Source: Chitinilyticum aquatile DSM 21506
Lineage (GTDB): Bacteria > Pseudomonadota > Gammaproteobacteria > Burkholderiales > Chitinibacteraceae
NCBI RefSeq assembly: GCF_000430805.1
Contig: NZ_AUMS01000001.1
Location: 186,001-250,000, forward strand
Reading direction: 5' to 3'
DNA: 64,000 nt
The notes beneath the pieces were generated by a model that was given only the letters and a program-made list of their open reading frames with translations, had not been told where the DNA came from and searched no databases. The translations under genes and the position numbers were made by a program. Positions 46,457-56,297 of the stretch are shown in pieces (the first letter of the stretch is position 1; the number at the start of each line of letters is the position of its first letter).

Positions 46457-48685
46457 ATGAACCTGCAACCCTCGCAGTCCGCCGAGATTTCCGCTCACAA
46501 GCTCAACATGCTCGTCTCCGACCCGATGCTGGCGGCGTGCCGCGACCTGGCGATCCAGTTGCTGAGCCAGTCGCTGGAAGGTTTTTTCGTCAAGCTGGAG
46601 CAGACCTACCTCGAGCTCGCTGACAAAACCCATGATCGCAACCTGCGCGATACCTATTTCGCCGCCCGCGCGGAAATGCAGAAAAAACGTGCGTTGCTTG
46701 CAGACGAATTCCGGGTCTGTTTCATCGAAGCATTCAATGCCCGCCTGCTCCACAATCAGGCCGAGCAGGCCAAGGCCGCCTTCTACAAGGTCAGCGCGCC
46801 GGAAACCAAGCTGGCACTGGTTGCCAATGAGGAATACGAAGAAAACCTGTCGGCCACCAATCTGGCTCAGACCTTGAAATCCGATGGTGGTGAAGAACTG
46901 CAGCAGCTCGAGCAGCGCTTTGCGACACTGATCTCCCCGGATGAAAGCAACGCCAATCCGATGAGCCCGGAGGCAATATGCGAAGCATTCCTGACGGCCT
47001 GCCGACAGCTGGAAAGCGGGCTGGATGCGCGCCTTGTTGCACTGAAATCATTCGAGAAAGAGCTTTCTGGGCAGGTGGCCCAAGTCTATCGCAGCGTCAA
47101 CCAGTTCCTGATCCAGCAGCATGTCGAGCCCGTCGCTGTTCGGGTGAAAAACCCGAATCAGGGTGGAGGGGCGCGTAGCTCTGCAGCTAACGCTGCCGAT
47201 ACCCCACCCAAATTACCGCAACAAACGCAGGCTGCGCAGGAGATAGCAGCGCCGGCAGGCGATGCTGCACCGACGCTTGCTGGCGGAATTGCCCAGGCGA
47301 TTTTGCCCCAGCTTGCCGCGCATTTTTCCGCGCTGGAACAGCTTGAATTCGGTGAGCAGGAAGCCCCTGCTACGATTTCTCAGCAGCCGCCAGCCTGGCT
47401 CGATTTCCTGAGCGCCCTGCAAAAACGCAGCATCCCTTCTGGCCAGAGTGTGGATTCGAACGCGACTGAAATCATGCGCGATCCGCTGGCTGGCCGAAAT
47501 ATGGTTGCGATGCTGCGGGCAACGCCGTGGGCGAAGAAACTGCCGCAGGTCGACGGCATGACGCTGGATCTGGTGGCGCTGCTTTTCGAGCACATGTTCA
47601 ATGACGAGCGCCTGCCGGCTACGATCAAGGGCCTGATCGGCCGTCTGCAGATTCCGGTTCTGAAAGTGTCCATGCTCGATGGCAGTTTCTTTTCCCGGAA
47701 GAATCATCCGGCACGCCGCCTGCTCGACTGCATTGCCGATGCCGCGCTGGATGCGCCCGACAAGATGGAAGCCGGCGACGAGCGTTTTGAAAAACTGGCA
47801 ACCGTTGTGGCCTGGGTCGTGGCGCATTTCGACGACAACGTCGAAGTGTTCGAGCTGGCATTGCAGGAACTTGAAGGCTATCTGGCGTCCGAGCTGAAGG
47901 AGCTGGAAGAGCAGACCGCGTCTGCCGCTCAGGAATTGCTGGACAAGGAAGTCAGCGAAATCGGGCGGGTTACCGCTGATACCCTGGTTCGCGTACGTCT
48001 GAGCACTCGCGAAATGCCCCCGCTGGTGGCGGATTTTCTTGCCCATGTCTGGCGCGTTGCGCTCGAGAAGGCATACGGACTGGAAGGCGAAGCAGACCCC
48101 GTTTTTGCCGGACGCTTGTCGGCCATGGATCAGCTGATCTGGAGTGTGCAACCCAAGTCCGGCCCCGAGGAGCGCCTCAAACTTGTCAATATCCTTCCCG
48201 AGATGCTCAGGACACTGGAAGACGGTGCCCGGGTTGCCGACTTTTCCGAGGAGCAATGCCGCGCCTTTTTCTCCGAACTGGTGCATTGCCATGCGGCTGC
48301 CATCCGTGCTGGCCTGAAGGCGCAACCCACCGAGGACATGCTGGATCTGGCTGTCCCCATCCTGCAGGAACAGGTTGCCCTGCTGCCGGAGCCGGAGCCG
48401 GCCCCTGCGCTGGCTCCTGTGCCGCAGGATGTCCTGCCGCAGCGGGGCGAATGGGTGGAGTGGGGCATGGAGGGCGAAGACGAGATACTGCGCTTGCGCG
48501 TATCGTGGATCAGCCCGCAGGGCACGCGCTTCCTGCTGACCAATCGCAGCGGCGGCAATGGCAAGACACTGCTCAGGCACGAACTGCATGCCGCATTGAA
48601 GAAGGGGCTGATTCGCCGCCTCAATGCGGATGGCAGCCTCACCGACCGCGCGCTGGATGGCGTCCGGCAGACCCTCGCCGCCTGA
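46457..48685 (+). CDS. DUF1631 family protein
   Basis: 742-residue cytoplasmic protein matching DUF1631, a family found mainly in beta- and gammaproteobacteria with unknown function. It is largely helical, with a characteristic core (MTLDLVALLFEHMFNDERLPATIKGLIGRLQIPVLKVSMLDGSFF in parts) and FFSRKNHPARRLLD. The C-terminal 100 residues (WVEWGMEGEDEILRLRVSWISPQGTRFLLTNRSG) look like a PilZ-like barrel. Start ATG 46457 has GGGAG 6 bases upstream. Monocistronic. Confidence 0.88.
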   Translation: MNLQPSQSAEISAHKLNMLVSDPMLAACRDLAIQLLSQSLEGFFVKLEQTYLELADKTHDRNLRDTYFAARAEMQKKRALLADEFRVCFIEAFNARLLHNQAEQAKAAFYKVSAPETKLALVANEEYEENLSATNLAQTLKSDGGEELQQLEQRFATLISPDESNANPMSPEAICEAFLTACRQLESGLDARLVALKSFEKELSGQVAQVYRSVNQFLIQQHVEPVAVRVKNPNQGGGARSSAANAADTPPKLPQQTQAAQEIAAPAGDAAPTLAGGIAQAILPQLAAHFSALEQLEFGEQEAPATISQQPPAWLDFLSALQKRSIPSGQSVDSNATEIMRDPLAGRNMVAMLRATPWAKKLPQVDGMTLDLVALLFEHMFNDERLPATIKGLIGRLQIPVLKVSMLDGSFFSRKNHPARRLLDCIADAALDAPDKMEAGDERFEKLATVVAWVVAHFDDNVEVFELALQELEGYLASELKELEEQTASAAQELLDKEVSEIGRVTADTLVRVRLSTREMPPLVADFLAHVWRVALEKAYGLEGEADPVFAGRLSAMDQLIWSVQPKSGPEERLKLVNILPEMLRTLEDGARVADFSEEQCRAFFSELVHCHAAAIRAGLKAQPTEDMLDLAVPILQEQVALLPEPEPAPALAPVPQDVLPQRGEWVEWGMEGEDEILRLRVSWISPQGTRFLLTNRSGGNGKTLLRHELHAALKKGLIRRLNADGSLTDRALDGVRQTLAA

Positions 48686-48824
48686 TCGTCCACGAAGTCG
48701 CTGGAGCGCTCGGCCTGCGTCCTGCGCATGAGGTGACGGCCCAACCACGTGGTTGCCGCTCTGCCAGTGCTTGCTGTCAGCTTCTGCTGGGGGTGGCCGG
48801 CTGGCTCTGGTAAACTCCCGCCCC

Positions 48825-50720
48825 ATGATCCGATTCAAAGACCTCACTCTCTTGCGTGGCACGAAGCAGTTGCTCGACCACGTTGACCTCACCCTTCATC
48901 CCGGCAGCAAGACAGGTCTGGTTGGTGCCAACGGTGCCGGCAAATCCAGCCTTTTTGCCATGCTGCGCGGCGAAATCCATGCCGACTCGGGCGATCTGGA
49001 AATGCCGCCGCGGATTACGATCGCTCATGTCGCACAGGAAACGCCGGCACTGGCGATTTCCGCCATTGATTATGTCCTGCAAGGTGATGCCGAGCTGTGC
49101 CGGATCGAAACCGCGCTGGCCGCCATTGCTGACCACGAGGGGCACGAGCATGCCGAGCTGCTGGCGAAGCTCGAGGCCATTGATGGCTATTCGGCGCGTG
49201 CGCGCGCCGGCAAGCTGCTGGCGGGTCTCGGTTTTTCGCAGGATGAAATGAGCCGTCCGGTGTCGAGTTTTTCCGGTGGCTGGCGGATGCGGCTGAATCT
49301 GGCGCAGGCGCTGATGTGCCGCTCCGATCTGCTGCTGCTGGATGAGCCAACCAACCACCTGGATCTGGAAACCGTGGTCTGGCTGGAAAACTGGCTCAAC
49401 AGCTATCAGGGCATGCTGGTCGTGATCTCGCATGACCGCGATTTTCTCGACAATACCGTGAAGCAGATCCTGCATATCGAGCGCGCCAAGCTGAATCTCT
49501 ACACCGGCAACTATGCCGATTTCGAGGACCAGAAAGCCCAGCGCCTGGCACTGCAGCAGGCTGCTTTCGAGAAACAGCAGCGCGAAATCGCCCATCTCGA
49601 ATCCTTCATCACCCGCTTCAAGGCCAAGGCCAGCAAGGCCAAGCAGGCGCAGAGCCGGGTGAAATCGCTGGAACGCATGGAGCGGATTGCCGCGGCGCAT
49701 GTTGATTCACCCTTCACATTTGCCTTCCGCCAGCCGGATTCCAGCCCGAATCCGTTGCTGCGGATCGAGAATGGCGAGGCTGGTTACGATGTCGCCAGGC
49801 CGATCCTGCGCAATTTGAATCTCAGCCTGGAAAAAACCGCTCGCCTGGGGCTGCTGGGCGTGAATGGCGCCGGCAAGTCCACCCTGATCAAGGCGCTGGC
49901 GGGCGAGAGGCCGCTGCTGGCTGGCCAGTTGGTCGAAGGCAAGGGGCTCAAGATCGGCTATTTCGCCCAGCACCAGCTGGAACACTTGCGGCTGGATGAA
50001 TCGCCCCTGTGGCACCTGCAGAAGATCGACCCGGCAACGCGCGAGCAGGATCACCGCAATTATCTGGGCGGCTTCGATTTTCATGGCGAAATGGCGACCG
50101 GGCCGATTGCCCCTTTTTCCGGCGGCGAGAAAGCGCGGCTGGCGCTGGCATTGCTGATCTGGCAGAAACCGAATCTCCTGCTGCTGGACGAGCCGACCAA
50201 CCATCTGGACATCGAAATGCGGCAGGCGCTGACACTGGCCATGCAGGATTTTGAAGGGGCACTGATCGTGGTGTCGCACGATCGTCACCTGCTGCGCGCC
50301 ACGGTGGATGATTTCTGGCTGATCGAGAATGGTAGCGTGCGCCCCTTCGATGGCGATCTGGATGACTACACGCGCTACAGCCAGGAAGTGCGCCAGGCCG
50401 AGCAGGGTGAGTTGCGTTCTTCTTCCGGCGTGCAGGACCGGAAGGCGCAAAAACGCGAAGAGGCCGAGTTGCGCCAGCGTCTGGCCGCGCAGCGCAAGCC
50501 GCTGGAAAAAGAGCTGCAGCAGCTGGACAGGAAAATGCTGCCACTGCAAAGCGAGCATGCCAGTCTGAGTGCGAAGCTGGGTGATGAGGGTCTGTATGCA
50601 CCCGAGCGCAAGGATGAGCTGCAGCAGACCCTGCGCCGCGAAGCTGAGGTAAAAATGCAACTCGATGAATGCGAACTGCGCTGGCTGGAGCTGCACGAGC
50701 AGCTTGACCAGATTACATAG
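48825..50720 (+). CDS. yheS: ABC-F family ATPase, YheS-like
   Basis: 631-residue soluble protein with two ABC cassettes and no membrane domain, so a ribosome-associated ABC-F protein rather than a transporter. Cassette 1: GANGAGKSSLFAML, FSGGWRMRLNLAQAL, LLLLDEPTNHLDLE. The inter-domain arm contains AKASKAKQAQSRVKSLERME. Cassette 2: GVNGAGKSTLIKAL, FSGGEKARLALAL, LLLLDEPTNHLDIE. The charged C-terminal coiled coil (about 530-631) fits YheS. Start chosen at MIRFKDLTLLRG by alignment; an upstream in-frame ATG at 48753 is unlikely. Confidence 0.93.
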   Translation: MIRFKDLTLLRGTKQLLDHVDLTLHPGSKTGLVGANGAGKSSLFAMLRGEIHADSGDLEMPPRITIAHVAQETPALAISAIDYVLQGDAELCRIETALAAIADHEGHEHAELLAKLEAIDGYSARARAGKLLAGLGFSQDEMSRPVSSFSGGWRMRLNLAQALMCRSDLLLLDEPTNHLDLETVVWLENWLNSYQGMLVVISHDRDFLDNTVKQILHIERAKLNLYTGNYADFEDQKAQRLALQQAAFEKQQREIAHLESFITRFKAKASKAKQAQSRVKSLERMERIAAAHVDSPFTFAFRQPDSSPNPLLRIENGEAGYDVARPILRNLNLSLEKTARLGLLGVNGAGKSTLIKALAGERPLLAGQLVEGKGLKIGYFAQHQLEHLRLDESPLWHLQKIDPATREQDHRNYLGGFDFHGEMATGPIAPFSGGEKARLALALLIWQKPNLLLLDEPTNHLDIEMRQALTLAMQDFEGALIVVSHDRHLLRATVDDFWLIENGSVRPFDGDLDDYTRYSQEVRQAEQGELRSSSGVQDRKAQKREEAELRQRLAAQRKPLEKELQQLDRKMLPLQSEHASLSAKLGDEGLYAPERKDELQQTLRREAEVKMQLDECELRWLELHEQLDQIT

Positions 50721-50722
50721 CA

Positions 50723-50771
50723 AGGTATTGCGCTGCAGCCATTTCCATAAAAGGGCTGTGGCAATATACGT
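50723..50771. repeat. 49-bp palindromic repeat, copy 8 (yheS 3' end)
   Basis: Starts AGGTATTGC two bases after the yheS stop and ends ATATACGT. Inner arms CTGCAGCC and GGGCTGTGG pair. The most degenerate at its tips, but of the same length and centre as the others. Confidence 0.75.
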
Positions 50772-50832
50772 AGTGGTTATTTGTTTTACCCCATTTCGGG
50801 CAGGACGTGCGGATGTGCGTCATGCCGATTCT

Positions 50833-50856
50833 GCGCGCCTGCGGGCGCGCTTTTTT
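50833..50856 (+). terminator. Intrinsic terminator between yheS and chiA
   Basis: GCGCGCC (50833-50839), a TGCG loop and GGCGCGC (50844-50850) are followed by TTTTTT. It isolates the chitinase gene from upstream transcription. Confidence 0.85.
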
Positions 50857-50922
50857 ATGGCTGATCCGGAGCACATTAATTACGGTTAATCTTTCCGGTA
50901 TCTGGTATTGAAGCATAATCGA

Positions 50923-50962
50923 GATTCATACCAATAATATCCTTGGAGGGATGATATGAATC
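50923..50962 (+). promoter_or_regulatory. Inverted repeat spanning the chiA start codon
   Basis: GATTCATA at 50923-50930 is the exact complement of TATGAATC at 50955-50962, which contains the chiA ATG. The ribosome site GGAGGG (50945-50950) lies in the loop. It could be a protein operator or an RNA hairpin affecting translation; an 8-bp match can also be chance. Confidence 0.35.
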
Positions 50963-52968
50963 AGAATAGGCTAATTTTCTCTTTGCTATCAACAGCATTT
51001 GCTGTTGCAGCCTCTGCAGCAAGTTATCCGCAATGGACTGAAGGGAATACCTATCAGGCTGGTGCTTTTGTAAGCTATGCCGGACAGGATTACCAGTCAC
51101 TGGTTACACACACGGCCTATGTCGGCACCAACTGGAATCCGGCCGCATCGCCGACACTCTGGAAGCTGGCATCCGGGACGACAACACCGCAGCCTACACT
51201 GACACCGACTGCGGCACCGACACTTGCTCCAACCGCAACACCGACACCAGCTCCAACTGCAACACCCGTCATCACGGCCACTCCGACGGTGGCGCCGACA
51301 GCGGCACCTGCAGGCTGCTATGCGGGCTGGGTTGCCGGTACGGCATACAGTGGCGGGCAGCGTGTTACCTTCAATGGTCGCAATTACGAAGCAAAATGGT
51401 GGACGCAGGGTGACGACCCGGGCAAATCCGGTGAATGGGGCGTCTGGAAGGATCTGGGGGCCTGTGCCACCGCATCGCCGACCCCGACAGCAACCGCAAC
51501 GCCAACTGCCAAGCCGAGCACTACCCCGACGGCCACACCGACGGTCACTCCCACTCCGACCCCGACCGCCACGGCAACCCCCAGGCCAACTGCAACACCA
51601 ACGGCAACGCCGACTGCCAGCCCGACACCTACACCGGTAATTACGCCGACAGTGACCCCGGTGCCAAGTGGTGTGCCAGCTCCCGCCACGGCCCAGGTCG
51701 GTGCCTACTTCACCCAGTGGGGCGTCTATGACAGCGCCTTCTTCGTGAAACACGTCGATACCAGTGGTGCCGCTGCCAAGCTGACCTTCATCAATTACGC
51801 CTTCGGCAATATCTACAAGCAGGCCGATGGCAGCGTGAAGTGCGACAGCGGCATCAACAAGGCCAATGAAAACAACGCGGCCGGTGATGGTGGCGATGCC
51901 TGGGCGGATTACCAGATGGACTACAAGGCCAGCGATTCCGTCGATGGCGTTGGCGATGAATGGGAAAATCCGCTGAAGGGCAACTTCAATCAGCTCAAGA
52001 AGCTGAAGAAGAAATACCCGAATCTGAAAATCATGATTTCGCTGGGCGGCTGGACCTGGTCCAAGTATTTCTCGACCGCAGCGGCGACCGATGCCAATCG
52101 GCAGAAGCTGGTGGCTTCGTGCATCGACGTCTATCTGAAGGGCAACTTGAAGAAGAGCGGGGGAGATCCGGCGGGTGGTGCTGGTGCTGCAGCGGGCATC
52201 TTTGACGGCATCGACATCGACTGGGAATACCCGGGCGGTGGTGGTCTGGACGGCAATGTGGCTTCGCCTGCCGACAAGCAGAACTTCACCTTGCTGATGG
52301 CCGAATTCCGCAAGCAGCTTGATGCCTACGGCGCGGCCAATGGCAACAGGCACCTGTACCTGACCGCCGCGATCGGTGCCGGTGCCGACAAGATCGACAA
52401 CACCGACCCGGCCGGCTACAGCCCCTACATGGACTGGGTAAATGTCATGACGTATGACTTCCATGGCAACTGGGAAGGCAATACCAACTTCCATTCCCAC
52501 CTGTTCCCCGATCCCGCCGATCCGGCGGCCGGGACAATTGCCGGCAGCTACAACATCGATGGTGCGGTAAACAAGCTGATCGAGCGCGGCCTGCCAGCCA
52601 GCAAGATCGTGCTGGGCATCCCGTACTATGGTCGTGGCTGGGGTGGCGTGGTTGCCGGCCCGAACGGTGACGGCCTGTACCAGAAAGGCAATGGCGCGCC
52701 GGCCAAGGTGGGTGTGAGCACTGAAGCCGGATATGGCGATTACCGTGCCCTGGTCAGCGCTCCGGGCACACGCAAATATCATCCGGTCACCAAGCAGCTG
52801 TACCTGTACGACGGCAGCAACTGGTGGAGCTATGACGATCCGGTCACCATCGCCAGCAAGATCCAGTATCTGAAGGCCAAGGGATTGAATGGCCTGATGA
52901 GCTGGTCGCTGGATGCGGATACGGCAGATGCGGCACTGACCAAGGCCATGGCCGAAGTTGCCAAGTAA
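50956..52968 (+). CDS. Secreted GH18 chitinase with two CBM5/12 chitin-binding domains
   Basis: 670 residues. Signal peptide 1-22 (ends AVAASAASYP). The first CBM5/12 (about 23-73, YPQWTEGNTYQAGAFVSYAGQDY) is followed by a Thr/Pro linker. A second CBM (about 117-172, GWVAGTAYSGGQRVTFNGRNYEAKWWT) and a longer Thr/Pro/Ala linker come next. The GH18 catalytic barrel starts at about 240, with DGIDIDWEY (Asp417-Glu424; Glu424 the acid), plus SLGGW and MTYDFHGNW. It hydrolyses extracellular chitin to oligomers. A strong ribosome site GGAGGG precedes the ATG. It is a stand-alone transcription unit between two terminators. Confidence 0.96.
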   Translation: MNQNRLIFSLLSTAFAVAASAASYPQWTEGNTYQAGAFVSYAGQDYQSLVTHTAYVGTNWNPAASPTLWKLASGTTTPQPTLTPTAAPTLAPTATPTPAPTATPVITATPTVAPTAAPAGCYAGWVAGTAYSGGQRVTFNGRNYEAKWWTQGDDPGKSGEWGVWKDLGACATASPTPTATATPTAKPSTTPTATPTVTPTPTPTATATPRPTATPTATPTASPTPTPVITPTVTPVPSGVPAPATAQVGAYFTQWGVYDSAFFVKHVDTSGAAAKLTFINYAFGNIYKQADGSVKCDSGINKANENNAAGDGGDAWADYQMDYKASDSVDGVGDEWENPLKGNFNQLKKLKKKYPNLKIMISLGGWTWSKYFSTAAATDANRQKLVASCIDVYLKGNLKKSGGDPAGGAGAAAGIFDGIDIDWEYPGGGGLDGNVASPADKQNFTLLMAEFRKQLDAYGAANGNRHLYLTAAIGAGADKIDNTDPAGYSPYMDWVNVMTYDFHGNWEGNTNFHSHLFPDPADPAAGTIAGSYNIDGAVNKLIERGLPASKIVLGIPYYGRGWGGVVAGPNGDGLYQKGNGAPAKVGVSTEAGYGDYRALVSAPGTRKYHPVTKQLYLYDGSNWWSYDDPVTIASKIQYLKAKGLNGLMSWSLDADTADAALTKAMAEVAK

Positions 52969-52988
52969 AATGATTGTTTCGCAGTAAC

Positions 52989-53022
52989 ATCAGAACCCGG
53001 GCAGGCCGGGTTCTGATTTTTT
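52989..53022 (+). terminator. Intrinsic terminator after chiA
   Basis: ATCAGAACCCGG (52989-53000), a 5-base loop, and CCGGGTTCTGAT (53006-53017) form a perfect 12-bp stem ending in TTTTTT. Confidence 0.92.
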
Positions 53023-53029
53023 ATGCAGC

Positions 53030-53809
53030 TCACCCGGCGCTGGCCGGGATCAGCATGACCAGCTTTACGCCACCCGGCTGTTCGAGCCCGAAGCTGATTT
53101 GCTGAAAGCTCAGCATCCCTTCGTCAGGATGACTGAAAAGCCGCTCTCCGCCCTGCCGCTCCAGCACGTCATGCTGCCGCCAGAAGGCATGGAAGTGTTC
53201 GTCCTTTTCCAGCTTCTGCAGCAAGAGCGAGAATTGCGGATCATCCAGCAGGCTGCGGCTTTCGGCGCGGAATTCGGCGACCAGTCGGCGGCTGCGCGTT
53301 TCCCAGTCGGCGACCAGCGTACGCGCCATGGCATCAAAGAACACGTATTCCAGCAGATTGATGCGGCTGCCATCGCGTGGCCAGTTATGGAACAGCCGCG
53401 CGGCGGCCGTATTCCATGCCAGCACATCCCAATAGCGGCCCAGCAGGTAGGCCGGGCTGGCGATCTGGTCGACGATTTGCTGCATCAGCAGGGGGTTGAG
53501 CTCTTCGCTTGGGGTATATGGCTGGGGGTCAATCTTTCCGGCCAGTTCAAAGAGATACCCTCGTTGCATTTTGTCCATGCGCAGTGCGCTTGCCAGCCGG
53601 TCCAGAACGGCTGCCGACATGCTGACTTCGCGCGCCTGCTCGATCCAGGTATACCAGGTGGGGCTGATGCCGGCGAGCTGCGCCAGCTCTTCCCGCCGCA
53701 GCCCCTGGGTGCGCCGGCGGCTGCCACTGGCAAAGCCGAAGCTCGCCGGGTCACAGCGTTGTCGCAATGTTTTCAGAAAATCGGCGAGTTCCTGCGAGCG
53801 GCTGGGCAT
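53030..53809 (-). CDS. XRE-type regulator with MmyB-like ligand-binding domain
   Basis: 259 residues. An N-terminal helix-turn-helix (about 28-80, RRTQGLRREELAQLAGISPTWYTWIEQAR, split here by family landmarks) is followed by the MmyB-like domain (about 105-250) with YLLGRYWDVLAWNTAAARLF. The family binds fatty-acid-like ligands and usually controls a divergent oxidoreductase gene. Here the divergent neighbour is leuC, and no oxidoreductase is adjacent. A palindrome 29 bases upstream is a likely autoregulatory operator. Confidence 0.9.
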   Translation of the reverse strand: MPSRSQELADFLKTLRQRCDPASFGFASGSRRRTQGLRREELAQLAGISPTWYTWIEQAREVSMSAAVLDRLASALRMDKMQRGYLFELAGKIDPQPYTPSEELNPLLMQQIVDQIASPAYLLGRYWDVLAWNTAAARLFHNWPRDGSRINLLEYVFFDAMARTLVADWETRSRRLVAEFRAESRSLLDDPQFSLLLQKLEKDEHFHAFWRQHDVLERQGGERLFSHPDEGMLSFQQISFGLEQPGGVKLVMLIPASAG

Positions 53810-53837
53810 GATGTAATCCGGCTAGAGGCTGTTAGCA

Positions 53838-53853
53838 TTTATACCAGTATAAA
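53838..53853. promoter_or_regulatory. Candidate operator for the MmyB-type regulator
   Basis: TTTATAC-CA-GTATAAA is a perfect 7-bp inverted repeat with a 2-bp centre, 29 bases upstream of the regulator's start and in the 175-base gap before leuC. The size and symmetry suit an XRE dimer, and the arms contain TATAAA-like -10 material for the minus strand. Confidence 0.55.
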
Positions 53854-53984
53854 CTCTGGTCTTGTTCCGGTATCGCTCCCGAAGTATGCTTGTTGCCAAT
53901 GTGTAGTACGGCAAGCCAAACGTACCAGCAAGGCAGCATGATCTGCCGCAGCTTTCTCTAACAATTCAACGTCCGGAATGCGCC

Positions 53985-55394
53985 ATGTCCTGTAAAACGC
54001 TCTACGACAAACTGTGGGAATCGCACATTGTGCGCCAGGAAGCCGACGGCACCTGTCTGATCTATATCGACCGTCATCTGGTGCATGAAGTCACCAGCCC
54101 GCAGGCCTTCGAAGGCCTGAAGCTCGCCGGCCGCCAGCTCTGGCGCAAGAGCTCGATCGTGTCGACCGCTGACCACAACACGCCAACCAACGAGTGGGAC
54201 AAGGGCATTCAGGACCCGATTTCGCGCACCCAGGTGGAAACACTGGATGCGAACATCAAGGAATTCGGTGCGCTGGCCTATTTCCCGTTCAAGGACATCA
54301 AGCAGGGCATCGTGCACGTGGTCGGCCCGGAAAACGGCGCCACCCTGCCGGGCATGACCGTTGTCTGTGGTGACAGCCATACCTCCACGCACGGCGCGTT
54401 TGCGGCGCTGGCGCATGGCATCGGCACGTCGGAAGTCGAGCACGTGATGGCCACGCAGACCCTCGTTGCCAAGAAGTCGAAAGCCATGCTGGTGCGCGTT
54501 GACGGCGAACTCGGCTTTGGCGTGACCGCCAAGGATGTGGCGCTCGCCATCATCGGCAAGATCGGCACTGCAGGCGGTACCGGCTATGCCATTGAGTTCG
54601 GCGGGAGCGCAATCCGCAGCCTTTCCATCGAAGGCCGCATGACGCTGTGCAATATGGCCATCGAAGGTGGCGCACGTGCCGGCATGGTGGCATTTGATGA
54701 AAAGACTGCCGAGTACCTGAAAGGGCGCGAGTTCGCGCCCAAGGGCGAGCTGTGGGACAAGGCCGTGGCCTACTGGAACACGCTGGTTTCCGACGAGGGT
54801 GCGCAATTTGACGCCGTAGTCGAACTCAAGGCCGAAGACATTGCGCCGCAAGTGACCTGGGGCACCAGCCCGGAGCAGGTGCTGCCGGTGACTGCCGTGG
54901 TTCCCGATCCGGCTGAACAGGCTGATCCAGTCAAGCAGGGTAGCTATGCGCGCGCCTTGCAATATATGGGGCTGCAGGCCAATACCCCCATTACTTCCAT
55001 TCCGGTCGACAAGGTGTTTATCGGTTCCTGTACCAACAGCCGTATCGAAGACCTGCGCGCCGCCGCCGGGGTGGTCAAGGGCAAGAAAAAGGCTGACAGC
55101 GTCAAGCAGGTGCTGATTGTGCCGGGCTCGGGTCTGGTGAAGCGTCAGGCCGAAGAGGAAGGTCTGGACAAGATCTTCATCGAGGCCGGTTTTGAGTGGC
55201 GCGAGCCGGGCTGTTCGATGTGCCTGGCCATGAATGCCGACCGGCTGGAGCCGGGCGAGCGCTGCGCGTCGACGTCGAACCGCAACTTCGAAGGCCGGCA
55301 GGGGCAGGGTGGCCGCACGCACCTCGTCAGCCCGGAAATGGCCGCCGCCGCAGCGATTGCCGGCCACTTTGTCGATATCCGTACTTTTGCCTGA
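53985..55394 (+). CDS. leuC: 3-isopropylmalate dehydratase large subunit
   Basis: 469-residue aconitase-family subunit for leucine synthesis. Cluster cysteines lie in FIGSCTNSR and in GCSMCLAMN. The landmark start [15 protein letters not shown] and the motif [15 protein letters not shown] are intact. With LeuD it isomerises 2- to 3-isopropylmalate. It is followed after 16 bases by an entericidin-like gene and then leuD. Confidence 0.97.
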   Translation: MSCKTLYDKLWESHIVRQEADGTCLIYIDRHLVHEVTSPQAFEGLKLAGRQLWRKSSIVSTADHNTPTNEWDKGIQDPISRTQVETLDANIKEFGALAYFPFKDIKQGIVHVVGPENGATLPGMTVVCGDSHTSTHGAFAALAHGIGTSEVEHVMATQTLVAKKSKAMLVRVDGELGFGVTAKDVALAIIGKIGTAGGTGYAIEFGGSAIRSLSIEGRMTLCNMAIEGGARAGMVAFDEKTAEYLKGREFAPKGELWDKAVAYWNTLVSDEGAQFDAVVELKAEDIAPQVTWGTSPEQVLPVTAVVPDPAEQADPVKQGSYARALQYMGLQANTPITSIPVDKVFIGSCTNSRIEDLRAAAGVVKGKKKADSVKQVLIVPGSGLVKRQAEEEGLDKIFIEAGFEWREPGCSMCLAMNADRLEPGERCASTSNRNFEGRQGQGGRTHLVSPEMAAAAAIAGHFVDIRTFA

Positions 55395-55410
55395 CCAAGG
55401 GAGATTTGCC

Positions 55411-55530
55411 ATGCGAGCTATGTTGATTCTGGGTTCCCTGTTGCTGATGCTGACTGCCTGCAACACCATCGAAGGCGTAGGCAAAGACATCAAGAAGGGC
55501 GGTCAGGCTATTGAGAAGGCAGCGAAATAA
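55411..55530 (+). CDS. Entericidin-like small lipoprotein
   Basis: 39-residue protein: signal and lipobox ([14 protein letters not shown]), then [22 protein letters not shown] split as the amphipathic mature part typical of the EcnA/EcnB family. AGGGAG precedes the ATG. Family members are small envelope lipoproteins, in E. coli described as a toxin/antidote pair. The gene is nested between leuC and leuD, and its TAA overlaps the leuD ATG by one base, so it should be co-translated with them. Confidence 0.85.
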   Translation: MRAMLILGSLLLMLTACNTIEGVGKDIKKGGQAIEKAAK

Positions 55531-56168
55531 TGAAAGCATTTACCCAACTCGACGGGCTGGTCTGCGCGATGGATCGTGCCAATGTCGACACCGACGCGAT
55601 CATCCCCAAGCAGTTCCTCAAGTCGATCAAGCGCTCCGGCTTCGGCCCGAACCTGTTTGACGAGTGGCGCTATCTGGATCACGGCGAGCCGGGCATGGAC
55701 AACAGCCAGCGCCCGCTCAACCCCGATTTCGAACTGAACCTGCCGCGCTACCAGGGCGCGCAGATTCTGCTCGCGCGCGACAACTTCGGCTGTGGTTCCA
55801 GCCGCGAACACGCACCGTGGGCCATCGAGGATTTCGGCTTCCGCGCGTTGATCGCGCCGAGCTTTGCCGACATCTTTTTCAACAACTGCTTTAAAAATGG
55901 CCTCTTGCCCATCGTGCAGCCGGCAGACGTAGTGGATCAGCTGTTCCGGGAAGCCGCTGCCTGCGAGGGCTATCGCCTGAACATCGATCTGGCCAGCCAG
56001 ACCATCACGACGCCATCAGGCCAGGTGTTCAGCTTCGAGATCACCGAACACCGCAAGGCCTGCCTGTTGAATGGCTGGGACGAAATCGGGCTGACGTTGC
56101 GCCATGCCGATGAAATCCGGGCCTTTGAAGAAAAACGCAAGCTTGAACAGCCCTGGCTCTTTGCCTGA
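55530..56168 (+). CDS. leuD: 3-isopropylmalate dehydratase small subunit
   Basis: 212-residue swivelling-domain partner of LeuC. Family motifs: [38 protein letters not shown] and [17 protein letters not shown]. The start overlaps the entericidin stop by one base. Confidence 0.97.
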   Translation: MKAFTQLDGLVCAMDRANVDTDAIIPKQFLKSIKRSGFGPNLFDEWRYLDHGEPGMDNSQRPLNPDFELNLPRYQGAQILLARDNFGCGSSREHAPWAIEDFGFRALIAPSFADIFFNNCFKNGLLPIVQPADVVDQLFREAAACEGYRLNIDLASQTITTPSGQVFSFEITEHRKACLLNGWDEIGLTLRHADEIRAFEEKRKLEQPWLFA

Positions 56169-56297
56169 TTGCGAGCGGTGCGGCGAAAACACAGCTGAAA
56201 CTGGCGGATTTCGATTACGTCAACTTTTCAGCCGCATTTTTGCCGTATAGTTACGCTGTTCTTTTTTAGTCACCCGTCAATACCGGAAACCATTCAC

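Noticed and set aside
51180-51690. Short tandem repeats that could look like a CRISPR or minisatellite
   Set aside because: They encode the Thr/Pro linkers of the chitinase in frame and show no regular repeat-spacer unit.
53512-53560. GGGTAT ... ATACCC exactly 49 bp apart inside the MmyB-type regulator
   Set aside because: The tips match the family, but the interior does not pair and the protein sequence there is normal for the regulator family, so coincidence is more likely.
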